From the NCBI RefSeq assembly GCF_017168335.1, contig NZ_JABFAU010000016.1, forward strand, positions 77,084 through 141,083: a stretch of 64,000 bases of DNA. Direction: 5' to 3'. Below are positions 46,461 to 55,473 of this stretch, piece after piece. Source of the DNA: Rhodococcus sp. KRD162 (lineage in GTDB: Bacteria > Actinomycetota > Actinomycetes > Mycobacteriales > Mycobacteriaceae). How positions within the stretch are numbered: the stretch's first letter is position 1; every line of letters begins with the position of its first letter. The position numbers were made by a program, and so were the translations under genes. Below the pieces are notes generated by a model. The model was not told where the DNA came from, did not search any database, and saw only the letters and a list, made by a program, of their open reading frames with translations.

Positions 46461-46757
46461 ATGGCACGGCGCGCGCACCCTCGACCGGCCTCTGCCGTGC
46501 GCCCGTTCAAATTGCTTCGACCGCCGCTGAAGGTGTGGATCGACCTCACCATCCTCTACCCGCTACCGCCGCATCATGCGTCGAAATTCAATCCCGAGGG
46601 ATTCGATGTGCGACGGGTGGTGCCGGGCGATCTGGTCGAATGGTCGATCACCGTCGACGGCGACTGGCTGGGCCGCGTCACCTACGAGTTGATGTCACAC
46701 GACCGCAGCGAAACCGTCACCCATTGGGTTCCCAGCCGGGCACTCAAGCCGCTGTAG
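46461..46757 (+). CDS. Hypothetical protein, 98 aa
   Basis: Small basic protein with an Arg/Pro-rich N-terminus (MARRAHPRPASAVRPF) and a C-terminal half that looks like a compact beta domain (VVPGDLVEWSITVDGDWLGR). No family recognised. It lies alone between two terminators, with a LexA-like box directly upstream, so SOS control is possible. The next downstream hairpin probably ends its transcript. Confidence 0.55.
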   Translation: MARRAHPRPASAVRPFKLLRPPLKVWIDLTILYPLPPHHASKFNPEGFDVRRVVPGDLVEWSITVDGDWLGRVTYELMSHDRSETVTHWVPSRALKPL

Positions 46758-46765
46758 AGACCACA

Positions 46766-46793
46766 AAGCCCCGCCTCGAACGAGGCGGGGCTT
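46766..46793. terminator. Bidirectional terminator
   Basis: AAGCCCCGCCTCG (46766-46778) pairs with CGAGGCGGGGCTT (46781-46793) around a 2-nt loop, between convergent genes. Confidence 0.85.
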
Positions 46794-46804
46794 CGTGATC
46801 ACCT

Positions 46805-47395
46805 TCAGAAGCTGTGCTTGCGTGCCTTCTTGGCGAGCTTGCGGGTGGTGCGCTTCGACGGCACGAACAGGTGGGCGGCGCTGCGACGACGGTTGCGTCG
46901 ACGAATCAGCACGAACGCGACTGCACCGGCAACGGCTGCGACAGCTGCGATGACGGGGGTGCCGACCTTCGCGGCGTCGGCCACGTCCTGGGTGTCGATG
47001 TTGCGAACCTTGGCCTTGACGTCGTCGGCGACGGCGGAGGCCTTGTCTGCTGCCTTGTCGGCCACCTGGGAGGCCTTCTCCTTCACCTCGTCGGCATCGA
47101 CGTTCTGAAGCTTGTCCTGGACGGTGGCCTTGACGTCGTCTGCCACGTCGGCGGCCTTGTCTGCTGCATCGGAGGCTGCGTGCTTGGCGTCCTCGGCGGC
47201 GCCGGCCGCGGAATCGGCAACGTTCTCGGCGACGTCGGATACCTTGTCGGCGGCTTGGTGGGTGTTGGCCTTGGCCTGGTCGCCTGCACCTTCGGCGCGG
47301 AGGCTGTCGTTGCCGGTGGCCTCGCCTGCCTTCTCCTTCGCGGTCCCGGCCACTTCTTCTGCCTTGTGCTGAGCCTTGTCGATGAAGTCGGCCAT
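46805..47395 (-). CDS. CsbD/LEA-like stress protein with C-terminal membrane helix
   Basis: 196-aa protein. Residues 1-45 resemble CsbD (KAEEVAGTAKEKAGEATGND). The middle is a long amphipathic Ala/Lys/Asp repeat (many DVADDVKA- and KASQVADKAADKA-like units), like LEA or apolipoprotein helices. A hydrophobic helix (about 150-167) precedes a very basic tail. It may coat or stabilise the membrane under stress. GAGG lies 7 nt before ATG 47395. Confidence 0.75.
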   Translation of the reverse strand: MADFIDKAQHKAEEVAGTAKEKAGEATGNDSLRAEGAGDQAKANTHQAADKVSDVAENVADSAAGAAEDAKHAASDAADKAADVADDVKATVQDKLQNVDADEVKEKASQVADKAADKASAVADDVKAKVRNIDTQDVADAAKVGTPVIAAVAAVAGAVAFVLIRRRNRRRSAAHLFVPSKRTTRKLAKKARKHSF

Positions 47396-47548
47396 GGTGG
47401 TTACCTCTTTCGTGTGGGACGTCGTGTAGACGTCTGGATCTGGAGGCGTCAGGGACAACGCCGATAAGTATGAGTCGAAATCACCGCTCCGAAACATACG
47501 TCCGAAAGGCGTGTTCCGGGTCACTATTTTCGGGCGCGGGCTCGACGA

Positions 47549-48178
47549 TCAATCCGTGACCACTGCGAGCGCGGCCTTGGTCAGCTCGACCAGGGTGTCC
47601 ACATACGGGGTGAATGTGGCAACGGGCGAGTCCGAGAGCGCCCACTCCTGCGCAAAGATGTTGGCGGCACCGATGATCGCGAGCACTGTCAGCCGATAAT
47701 CTCGGCCCGGCAGCTCTCCGCGGGCGGCTGCGGCTTCTGCGAGCGCACTGAACATGTCGACGATCACCTCCCGCTGGTGGATCCGCCACAGCTCGATATC
47801 GGTACTGACGCCGACGACCTCGACGTAGCAGACCCGGGCAGTTGCCCGGGTGCGGCAGGTGACGCCGAGATACGCACGTATGGCAGCCTCGATCGACGTC
47901 GACGCCGATCCCTGGCCGTCGTCGGTCAGGGCCACCCGCGCGGCGCGCTCGCCCTCCTCGTTCATGGTGGTGACGATCTTCTTCAACAGCTCTGGGCGGC
48001 TTCCTATCTCGCGATAGAAGTGTCGAGTGGAGACATTCGATTCCGAGCACAGCATGCCGATCGTCGTCGCGGCGTATCCGTGCGTGCCGAAGAGAGCCAT
48101 CGCAGTGTCCATCAGGCGGACGAGGCGTTCGGAGGCTCGTTCCTGTGGGGATCTGCCTGCGTACTTCCGGTCGGGCAT
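47549..48178 (-). CDS. TetR family regulator
   Basis: 209-aa repressor with an N-terminal HTH (about 18-65: YAATTIGMLCSESNVSTRHF). The C-terminal ligand domain is unspecific. It is divergent from the secreted lipase gene (48325) with 146 bp between, so control of that lipase is the simplest inference. I see no clear palindrome in the gap. Confidence 0.8.
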   Translation of the reverse strand: MPDRKYAGRSPQERASERLVRLMDTAMALFGTHGYAATTIGMLCSESNVSTRHFYREIGSRPELLKKIVTTMNEEGERAARVALTDDGQGSASTSIEAAIRAYLGVTCRTRATARVCYVEVVGVSTDIELWRIHQREVIVDMFSALAEAAAARGELPGRDYRLTVLAIIGAANIFAQEWALSDSPVATFTPYVDTLVELTKAALAVVTD

Positions 48179-48324
48179 GTTGTCGAGCGTACTGACTGCA
48201 CTCGCCGGCGTTGGGGGATGTCACCAAAGTGAAATTTTCTCTTGTCAGTTCGGTGTGGCGCAGCTTACAGTCGACTCGTTGCGAGCCCCACGGGTAGAGA
48301 CCGAGACGAACGACAAGGACGCAG

Positions 48325-49653
48325 ATGCGCCGAACCATGCACACGGCAACCACTCTCGCGGCTGTGGCTGCTGTCTTCATCGGCAGCGCCGGCATCGCAG
48401 CGGCGAATCCCGGCTTTCCGCCGTCGTTTCCGCTCGATCAAAACCAACTGCCGCAACTGCCGACCGAACCGCAGATCTACGACCTGCTGCCGATTCCGGT
48501 ACCCGACCAGGACCCGTGGTACGACGACCCGGCCAATATCGAGACCTACGCGCCCGGCCAGATCGTGCGATCGCGCGAGGTTCAGACCCGGCTACTGGGG
48601 ATTCCGTTTCCGGTCTACACGCGGCAGCTGCTGTATCGCAGCACCGACGTACACGGCGGTCCGATCGTGACGGCCACATCGGTCCTCGTCCCCGGGATTC
48701 CGTGGGTCGGCGGACCACGCCCGGTGGTGTCGTACCAGGAGGCGATCGATGCCACGGACTCTTCGTGCAATCCCTCGCACACTCTGCAGGTCGGCACGAT
48801 GAAAGAATCGGCACTACTGGCAGGCTGGCTGGCCCAGGGATTCGCGATCAACATGCCTGACTTCGACGGAAAGTTCAACACCTTCAACACGTTCGACGAA
48901 GGGAACATGGTTCTCGACAGCCTGCGGGCAGTCAAGAACGACGCCTCGCTCGGGCTGACCGAGTCGCGATTCGCCTTGTACGGGTACTCAGGTGGCGGCT
49001 CGGCATCGATCCGCGCAGCCGAGCTGCGTCGGTCCTACGCGCCCGATCTGGAATTGGTCGGCACTGCCTTCGGTGGCACGCCGGCCGATCTCACCGAAAT
49101 AGCCGACTACGCACTGTATCCGCGCCCTGGCGTCACCGGGGTCTCGTCGTTCCTGATGTGGCTCGGGCTCGCTGCGCTCTCGCGTGAGTACCCCGAGGAG
49201 TTCGACACCACCGAACTCCTCACCACGGAAGGGCAGCAGATCGTGCAGGACTTGCAGAGCAGATGCGTCTACACCGCCGCCGTGACCGGGATGTACCGGC
49301 CGATGAGCGAGTATTTCCAGCCTGGAAAATCGCTCGAGACCCAACCCGGAATCATGAAGGTGCTTGCCGACAACAGCTTGGGTCGGGCGATTCCGGACAG
49401 CCCGCTGCTGTGGTGGCACGGTATGTGGGACGAGTTGGTTCCCCCGTCGGGAGTGCTTCCCACCGTCCAGAAATACTGGGACGCTGGTGCCGATCTTCGC
49501 TTCTACACCACCGCGCCCGAGCACATCACAGCGTTGAGCGTGAGCTATGCGCCTGCCCTGGCATGGATCTCGGCGGTGCTGCGTGGACTTCCGCCCGGCC
49601 CAAGGTTCAAGGCCGACTTCGCACCCCTGCCCGCGGAGTTCCCAGGAGGTTGA
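48325..49653 (+). CDS. Secreted lipase (LIP family)
   Basis: 442-aa secretory lipase of the fungal/actinobacterial LIP (PF03583) type. The signal peptide ends near AAA-NP (about residue 28). The nucleophile elbow is GYSGGGSASIRAAEL, the acid and His lie in WDELVPPSG and PEHITALS, and two Cys are placed as in the family. It should hydrolyse extracellular lipids. ATG 48325 has AAGGAC upstream. TetR is divergent. Confidence 0.88.
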   Translation: MRRTMHTATTLAAVAAVFIGSAGIAAANPGFPPSFPLDQNQLPQLPTEPQIYDLLPIPVPDQDPWYDDPANIETYAPGQIVRSREVQTRLLGIPFPVYTRQLLYRSTDVHGGPIVTATSVLVPGIPWVGGPRPVVSYQEAIDATDSSCNPSHTLQVGTMKESALLAGWLAQGFAINMPDFDGKFNTFNTFDEGNMVLDSLRAVKNDASLGLTESRFALYGYSGGGSASIRAAELRRSYAPDLELVGTAFGGTPADLTEIADYALYPRPGVTGVSSFLMWLGLAALSREYPEEFDTTELLTTEGQQIVQDLQSRCVYTAAVTGMYRPMSEYFQPGKSLETQPGIMKVLADNSLGRAIPDSPLLWWHGMWDELVPPSGVLPTVQKYWDAGADLRFYTTAPEHITALSVSYAPALAWISAVLRGLPPGPRFKADFAPLPAEFPGG

Positions 49654-49671
49654 TGCCGAGTTCGTGCGCGA

Positions 49672-49857
49672 CTAGCGCATGGTCGTCCCTCTGGAGCCAG
49701 GGTTCGTGGGTCTCGAGGTGTAGGCCTTCGACAGTGAACGTCGGTGGAAGTCCAGCCCCGAGCCTCTCGACGTCAGGAGAACGAGGGCGATGACTCCGGC
49801 GAGCCCGACCACCGCGGGAGTCATCGGCGACCTGTTCTCGGTGCGGTGTCGATGCAT
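49672..49857 (-). CDS. Possible small membrane protein
   Basis: A 61-aa frame with one hydrophobic segment (MTPAVVGLAGVIALVLLTS) and a basic tail. It is in the 369-bp gap between the lipase and the next hydrolase and has no convincing ribosome-binding site. Treat as tentative. The rest of the gap contains an operator-like repeat. Confidence 0.25.
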   Translation of the reverse strand: MHRHRTENRSPMTPAVVGLAGVIALVLLTSRGSGLDFHRRSLSKAYTSRPTNPGSRGTTMR

Positions 49858-49915
49858 TCGACGTCGGGTGTGCAGTTCATGATGTGGTCCTGTCCTCGGT
49901 GTGAAATGAACAGTT

Positions 49916-49942
49916 CCATTGACATAGCCATTCGTCAATGGC
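49916..49942. promoter_or_regulatory. Operator-like site CCATT-N4-AATGG
   Basis: CCATTCGTCAATGG (49928-49941) with an overlapping CCATTGAC (49916-49923)/GTCAATGG (49934-49941) inverted pair, about 80 bp before the hydrolase start. The same CCATT-N4-AATGG occurs at 51031 before the esterase operon, suggesting one shared regulator. Confidence 0.5.
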
Positions 49943-50022
49943 ACATTGTGTGATGTAGGTCGCGATCTGCTTCCCGGCGCGGCGGATGTGCGCACCGCGT
50001 TGACGAGAAAGAATGGAACACA

Positions 50023-50844
50023 ATGACTTTCGAGATCGACGGTTCCACACTCGCGTACACCGTCCGCGGTGAAGGTCCGACCTTGGTGCTGATCCACGGG
50101 ATTGTGCATCGACAACACGCCTGGGACAGCGTCGTCGAGGCGCTGGCGCGTCACCGGCGAGTAGTGACGGTGGACCTACCCGGACACGGCGACTCACCCG
50201 AACTGCCCACCGAAGAGTTCGACCTGGGCCCGTGGATCGTGGCCGAGTTGGAGCGATTTCTCGAGCACGTCTGCGTGGACGGAGAGAAGCCGCATGTCGC
50301 TGGAAATTCGCTGGGTGGATACTTCGCGCTCGAGCTCGCCGCCCGCGGATCGGTGGCCTCGGCCACCGCACTCTCGCCGGCCGGCTTCTTTCGCGGACAC
50401 TGGGATCAGGTGCGGGCGCTGCTGGTATTCCGTGTGCTACGGGCACTGTCTCGAGTGATCCGTCCGATCGCACCGGCGATGATGCGTTCGGTCGTGGGTC
50501 GTACGATCGCCAATGGAGTCTTCTACGCCAAGCCATGGCGAGTTCCCGCAGCGACGGCCACCGTCGACGCGCTCAGTATCGCCACCAACCGTGCGATCGA
50601 CGCGGCCGGTAACGCAGTGCCGCGCTTCAGCATTCCGGTCGACGAGGACGTACCTGTCACCGTCGCGTGGGGCCGTCGAGACCTCGTTCTGCCGGTGTAT
50701 CAGGCCCCGCTCGTGCGGAGGGTCTTTCCGCAGGCCCAGGTGACGACATACCCCGGGCTCGGGCACGTCCCGATGTCGGATGATCCGGAGTTGGTGGCCT
50801 CGATCCTGTTGAGGGGATCGCGAACCGTCACACCGTCGGTGTGA
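50023..50844 (+). CDS. Alpha/beta hydrolase
   Basis: 273-aa hydrolase. The oxyanion block is LVLIHGIVHRQHAWD, the nucleophile Ser is in GNSLGGYFALE, and the catalytic Asp/His are near WGRRDLVLP and PGLGHVPM. No signal peptide is present, so it is cytoplasmic. The substrate is unknown. The shared operator motif links it to the esterase/monooxygenase operon that starts 225 bp downstream, so it may act on the ester formed by the Baeyer-Villiger enzyme. Confidence 0.85.
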   Translation: MTFEIDGSTLAYTVRGEGPTLVLIHGIVHRQHAWDSVVEALARHRRVVTVDLPGHGDSPELPTEEFDLGPWIVAELERFLEHVCVDGEKPHVAGNSLGGYFALELAARGSVASATALSPAGFFRGHWDQVRALLVFRVLRALSRVIRPIAPAMMRSVVGRTIANGVFYAKPWRVPAATATVDALSIATNRAIDAAGNAVPRFSIPVDEDVPVTVAWGRRDLVLPVYQAPLVRRVFPQAQVTTYPGLGHVPMSDDPELVASILLRGSRTVTPSV

Positions 50845-51030
50845 GTGCAGCGAACGTCGGCGGTCTCGCACGCACTCACGCTCGACCAGTTGAGGGCTCG
50901 GAAACACGCGCCGTCGGTCGGTGATCGCGGCGCGGCATCGCCGCATTCGGGCGTGCGGGCAGACTCTTCTGTACGTGGTCCGTCCCGAGGTCGACCCGAT
51001 CAGCAACCGAATTAGCCATTGCTGAATAGG

Positions 51031-51044
51031 CCATTGACAAATGG
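51031..51044. promoter_or_regulatory. Operator-like site CCATT-N4-AATGG
   Basis: CCATTGACAAATGG, 25 bp before the esterase start, repeats the site at 49928. A further AGCCATT lies just upstream (51014). The stretch is AT-rich, as expected for a promoter. Confidence 0.5.
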
Positions 51045-51068
51045 TGAATATGGGGTGAAGGTGATCAG

Positions 51069-52076
51069 GTGACCTCGACCACCCGCACCGACCACCTGCC
51101 GTACGGTGCACGCGGCGAAGGCTCCCCGCGAACCCGGCTGGCCGCCTTGATGACTCGGCTGACTCTGCGGCCGATCACCAACCTGCTGCCGATGTCCCGG
51201 TGCGGCATCGAGCTCTCCAGACGCCTCGTCGCCACCTCGATGAACCTGCTCGGTCCGGTTCCGAAGGGGACCAACGTCGACCTCGTGGCCGACGGGTCGG
51301 TTCGCGGCGAGTGGGTGCGTGCGCCCGGCTCGACCGAAGGGCCGCGCGTGATTCTCTACATCCACGGCAGTGCATACGTCATCTGTTCTGCACGGACCCA
51401 TCGTGGCCTGACCGCACGACTGTCGTCCTCGACCGGCCTGCCGGTATTCACGGTGGACTATCGGCTGGCCCCGGAACACCCCTTTCCTGCTGCAGCCGAC
51501 GACCTGGAGGCCGCGTACCGCTGGCTACTGGGTCAGGGGTACGACGCAGCGAACATCGTCATCGCAGGAGACTCGGCAGGCGGCCACCTGGCTGCCGACC
51601 TGATCATCGAGAACGACCGAACCGGGACGCCGCAGCCGGGAGCGATGCTGCTGTTCTCGCCGCTGATCGATCTCGGCTTCGAACTCTCGGCGAGGATCGA
51701 GCGCACGCGCAAAGACCCGATGATCTCGGCGAAGGCAGCGCGAGCACTCGTGGCGCTGTACACCGACGGCCAGGACGCGAGCCTCCCGCGCCTGCGACTC
51801 GATCTCGCGGGGGTGCGCGATCTGCCATCCACGCTGATCCAGGTGGGAGGCGCCGAGATGCTGCGGGGCGACGCGCGGCACCTGCACGACATGATCGGCG
51901 CGGCAGGCGGGCACAGCGAACTCGAAATCTGGCCCGATCAGATGCACGTGTTCCAAGCTCTCCCGAGGTTGATCCCCGAGGCTGCCCGCGCACTCGAGCA
52001 CGCGGCCGAGTTCATCCCCCGTGCCCTCGACAACCAAGTAGTGCAACATGATTCGAAGGAACAGGTACGTCGATGA
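51069..52076 (+). CDS. HSL-family esterase (LipR-like)
   Basis: 335-aa esterase of the hormone-sensitive-lipase group. HGSAYVICS stands in place of the usual HGGG oxyanion motif. The nucleophile is GDSAGGHLAA, and Asp and His lie near the C-terminus (GGAEMLRGD; DQMHVFQ). It heads a four-gene operon (esterase, SDR, di-iron protein, flavin monooxygenase). The set resembles part of the mycobacterial mymA operon, where LipR neighbours MymA. GTG 51069. Confidence 0.88.
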   Translation: MTSTTRTDHLPYGARGEGSPRTRLAALMTRLTLRPITNLLPMSRCGIELSRRLVATSMNLLGPVPKGTNVDLVADGSVRGEWVRAPGSTEGPRVILYIHGSAYVICSARTHRGLTARLSSSTGLPVFTVDYRLAPEHPFPAAADDLEAAYRWLLGQGYDAANIVIAGDSAGGHLAADLIIENDRTGTPQPGAMLLFSPLIDLGFELSARIERTRKDPMISAKAARALVALYTDGQDASLPRLRLDLAGVRDLPSTLIQVGGAEMLRGDARHLHDMIGAAGGHSELEIWPDQMHVFQALPRLIPEAARALEHAAEFIPRALDNQVVQHDSKEQVRR

Positions 52077-52951
52077 GAAGCAGGACAAGAAGACCCTCCT
52101 ACGATTCGAGAGCAGTGGTGACCGGCGCAGGCAGCGGCATCGGCCGGGCCTTCGCTCTCGAGCTTGCTCGACGAGGAGGAGACGTCATGTGCGCCGACAT
52201 CTCGTTGCCGCGAGCGCAGGAGACGGTAGCGATGGTGAACGCCCTCGGCGGCGCCGGATACGCCGTCGAGTGCGACGTGTCGCTACGCGAGAGCGTCGAG
52301 GAGTTGGCGCTGCGTGCCGGCATCGAATTCGACGGCCCAGTCACCGTGCTCATCAACAATGCGGGAGTCGGAATCGGCGGAAAGCCCGTCGGAGACATCG
52401 GTTTCGAGGATTGGAACTGGGCGCTGGGAATCAACCTGTGGGGCGTGATCCACGGGTGCGAGGTGTTCACGCCTGCGCTTCGGGCGGCCGGTAAGGGCGG
52501 AATCATCAACGTCGCCTCCGCGGCAGGTTTCGCCGCCGCGCCGCTGATGGGCCCGTACAACGTCGGCAAGGCCGCGGTGATGTCGCTCTCGGAGACGATG
52601 GCGGCGGAATTGTCGGGTACCGGTGTGCGGGTATCGGTTCTGTGCCCCACATTCGTCAAGACCAACGTTGCCGTCGACGGCCGGATCACGTCGAGTGCGT
52701 CACGGCTGGCCGAGTTCGCGATGCGCTGGACCGGACGCTCGCCGGACAAGATCGCGGCCCGAACACTCGATGCCTTCGACAAGGGTCGGCTCTACGTCGT
52801 TCCCCAGTTCGACGCCAAGGCCGTCTGGAGATTCAAGAGACTGCTGCCGGCGGAGTACGTGCGTTCTCTCGGATTGCTCAATCGTGTGATGCCCGCCGAA
52901 CCCGAGCAGGCGAAGAACGAATCACTCACCTCGACAACCGCAGGAGCCTGA
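52073..52951 (+). CDS. Short-chain dehydrogenase/reductase
   Basis: 292-aa SDR. The cofactor motif is VTGAGSGIGRAFALE, NNAG occurs in INNAGVGIGG, and the catalytic Ser-Tyr-Lys is in NVASAAGF and YNVGK. The N-terminus starts SRTRRPSYDSRAVVTG. It oxidises or reduces an alcohol/ketone with NAD(P). The ATG overlaps the esterase stop (ATGA). In the operon it may make the ketone used by the Baeyer-Villiger monooxygenase. Confidence 0.88.
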   Translation: MRSRTRRPSYDSRAVVTGAGSGIGRAFALELARRGGDVMCADISLPRAQETVAMVNALGGAGYAVECDVSLRESVEELALRAGIEFDGPVTVLINNAGVGIGGKPVGDIGFEDWNWALGINLWGVIHGCEVFTPALRAAGKGGIINVASAAGFAAAPLMGPYNVGKAAVMSLSETMAAELSGTGVRVSVLCPTFVKTNVAVDGRITSSASRLAEFAMRWTGRSPDKIAARTLDAFDKGRLYVVPQFDAKAVWRFKRLLPAEYVRSLGLLNRVMPAEPEQAKNESLTSTTAGA

Positions 52952-52952
52952 C

Positions 52953-53873
52953 ATGGCAATGGATTTCGAAGACATGTTGACCAAGATCAAGGACCGTCAG
53001 TGGGCGTTGGCGGACATCGATTGGGACGGCCCCGGTGCGGAGACCATCAGCCCGGAACTGCACGCCAAGCTCAAGCCATTCATGTCCGACCTGATGTGGA
53101 TCGAGAACGTGGGGGCCCGGGGCTTCGCGGCCATGGCGCTCAAGGCCCCGAACGAGACGCTGGCAGAGATCTACCGTTACTTCCATGCCGAAGAGCAGAA
53201 GCACGCCAATGCCGAGCTCGCGCTCATGCGGCGTTGGGGCATGCTCGACGGTGACGAGATGCCCGAGCCGAACATCAACGTCAAGCTCGTCATCGACTGG
53301 CTCGACAAACATTCCGACGGACTGTCGTTGTCCGTACTGGGAACCGTCATCCCGATGCTCGAGGTCGCATTGGACGGCGCGCTCGTGAAGTTCATCATGG
53401 ACGAAATCGAAGACCCGGTATGTCAGGCCGTGTTCAAGAAGATCAACTCCGACGAATCCCGGCACCTCGCCGTGGATTTCGCCGTGATCGAACTGCTCGG
53501 ACATTCCCGGATGCGCAAGATACTGGTCGATACGGTCGGTGCATGGATGAACCCGGCTCTCATCGTCGGCACACTGCGATACATTCCGCTGCTCAACAAG
53601 ATGCGCGACAACATCGTCGAGATGGGTGTCGACGAAGAGCGGCTCTACACAGCGATGAAGAGATTCCGACGCGTGGGAGAGCGCAGCCCCGAGGCGCTAC
53701 GGGTGCCGATGTATCGAATCGTGCAGTGGCACGGCAGCATCGTGATCAACCGGAAGCACCCCTACCATCTTCTCGCAGACGGCCTGGTGAAGCTCACACG
53801 CCGATACCCGAGCAGGACCCTCAATTCCGAACCCACGTGGGCCAAGGAACTGACCTACGAGCCCGTCGCATGA
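52953..53873 (+). CDS. Ferritin-like di-iron protein
   Basis: 306-aa helical protein with two metal-binding-like motifs, FHAEEQKHANAE (E-x2-H type) and NSDESRHLAVDF, as in ferritin-like/di-iron oxygenase families. The carboxylate ligands Glu and the His are in place. It could be an oxygenase or an iron-peroxide scavenger. Neither is proven. It starts 1 bp after the SDR stop, and the next gene overlaps by 4 bp. Confidence 0.75.
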   Translation: MAMDFEDMLTKIKDRQWALADIDWDGPGAETISPELHAKLKPFMSDLMWIENVGARGFAAMALKAPNETLAEIYRYFHAEEQKHANAELALMRRWGMLDGDEMPEPNINVKLVIDWLDKHSDGLSLSVLGTVIPMLEVALDGALVKFIMDEIEDPVCQAVFKKINSDESRHLAVDFAVIELLGHSRMRKILVDTVGAWMNPALIVGTLRYIPLLNKMRDNIVEMGVDEERLYTAMKRFRRVGERSPEALRVPMYRIVQWHGSIVINRKHPYHLLADGLVKLTRRYPSRTLNSEPTWAKELTYEPVA

Positions 53874-55381
53874 GCGAGTTCGATGTGCTTGAAAAGGTAC
53901 TCGACGTTGCGATCGTCGGTGCAGGATTCGCCGGAATCGGTACCGCTATCCGACTGCGCAACAGTGGAATCGAGAACTTCGTCCTCCTCGAACGCGGAAG
54001 CGCAGTCGGCGGAACCTGGCGCGACAACACGTACCCGGGTGCAGCCTGCGACATCCCGTCCAGGTTGTACTCGTACAGTTTCGCTCCCAATCCGAACTGG
54101 TCGCACACCTACTCCGGAAGCGCCGAGATTCTCGACTACATCCACACGATGGTGGACGAGTTCGACATCGAATCGCGTATTCGTTTCGGACACAACGTAG
54201 TCGATATCATCTGGAACGAGGCATCCGGGCATTGGCACCTGAGCATCGACGGGCACGCCGACGTTCGAGCACGCACGGTGGTGATGGCGTCGGGCCCGCT
54301 GGCCAATGCCAGCCTGCCGAACATTCGCGGCATCGACACCTACGAGGGCCACAAGATCCACAGTGCGAGATGGGATCACGGCTTCGACTTCGAGGGCAAG
54401 AAGATCGCGGTGGTCGGTACCGGGGCGAGCGCAGTGCAGATCGTTCCCGAACTGGTGAAGATCGCCGACACGGTGAAGGTGTTCCAACGCACTCCAGGGT
54501 GGACCCTTCCCAGGGTGAATCGAAAGACGCAGGCCGGCACCAAGCGTCGATACGCGCAGTATCCGCAGACACAAGCTTTGGCACGCTCGCTGTGGTTCTG
54601 GGGCCATGAGTCCGTTGCCCTCGGAGTCGTCTGGAAGACCCCGTTGACCCGGATCGTAGAACTGGTCGGTCGCGCGCATCTGCGCCGTCAGGTCCGTGAT
54701 CCGTGGCTGCGGCGTCAACTGACCCCACGATTCCGAGCCGGCTGCAAGCGCCTACTGATGACCAGCGACTATTACCCAGCCCTGCAGAAGCCGAACTGCA
54801 CGCTGGTGACATGGCCGATCGCGACGCTCTCACCCAAGGGGATTCGGACCGTGGAAGGCGTCGAGCATCAGTTCGACGCCATCGTCTTCGCCACCGGATT
54901 CGACGTCTCCAATACCGGGACACCCATTCCGATCACCGGGCGCGACGGCCGAGTGCTGGCCGATGAGTGGAACACAGGAGCCAAGGCGTACAAGAGCATT
55001 GCGGTCTCCGGCTACCCGAACATGTACTTCACCTTCGGGCCGAACTCCGGGCCGGGACACAGCTCTGCACTGGTGTACATGGAGGCTCAGATCGACTACA
55101 TCGTCGAGGCGATCTCCATGGTGCTCGACGAGAATCTGCACAGCGCCGACGTTCGTCAGGACGTTCAGGATGCCTACAACGAGGACCTGCAGCGCAGACT
55201 GGCCAAAACGACCTGGAATTCGGGTTGCAGCAGTTGGTATCTCACCGAGGACGGCTTCAACGCCACCATGTTTCCCGGTTTCGCCACCCAGTACGTCGGT
55301 CAACTCAGGGCCGTCGAGCGAGATGATTACGTCACCGTGCCCGGACGCGTCGGGTCGGCGCGGGTGGCCGCCCACAGCTGA
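53870..55381 (+). CDS. Baeyer-Villiger-type flavin monooxygenase (MymA/EthA-like)
   Basis: 503-aa FAD/NADPH monooxygenase. FAD motif VGAGFAGIGTAI, the BVMO fingerprint YEGHKIHSARWDH, NADP motif VVGTGASAVQ and FATGFDV are all present. It inserts oxygen next to a ketone or oxidises a thioamide/long-chain aldehyde. ATG 53870 (overlapping the previous stop, ATGA) is chosen. The long upstream frame runs through the di-iron gene. With the esterase and SDR it forms a plausible alcohol-ketone-ester-acid route. The operon resembles mymA and is probably stress or substrate induced. Confidence 0.92.
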   Translation: MSEFDVLEKVLDVAIVGAGFAGIGTAIRLRNSGIENFVLLERGSAVGGTWRDNTYPGAACDIPSRLYSYSFAPNPNWSHTYSGSAEILDYIHTMVDEFDIESRIRFGHNVVDIIWNEASGHWHLSIDGHADVRARTVVMASGPLANASLPNIRGIDTYEGHKIHSARWDHGFDFEGKKIAVVGTGASAVQIVPELVKIADTVKVFQRTPGWTLPRVNRKTQAGTKRRYAQYPQTQALARSLWFWGHESVALGVVWKTPLTRIVELVGRAHLRRQVRDPWLRRQLTPRFRAGCKRLLMTSDYYPALQKPNCTLVTWPIATLSPKGIRTVEGVEHQFDAIVFATGFDVSNTGTPIPITGRDGRVLADEWNTGAKAYKSIAVSGYPNMYFTFGPNSGPGHSSALVYMEAQIDYIVEAISMVLDENLHSADVRQDVQDAYNEDLQRRLAKTTWNSGCSSWYLTEDGFNATMFPGFATQYVGQLRAVERDDYVTVPGRVGSARVAAHS

Positions 55382-55473
55382 CATCCGCGAAAGACGCGCA
55401 GATCCCGACCCCCGCTCCCGGCGTGTGCTCGACGTATCCTATGGGTCGACGCACGGCGGAGGTAGGGAGCTCG

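Noticed and set aside
45239-46552. 437-codon minus-strand frame over the mycolyltransferase
   Set aside because: Antisense shadow rich in Arg/Val/Gly; the plus strand has a signal peptide and catalytic triad.
53420-53869. Upstream extension of the Baeyer-Villiger gene
   Set aside because: This part lies out of frame inside the di-iron gene and is Arg-rich; the true start is the ATGA overlap at 53870.
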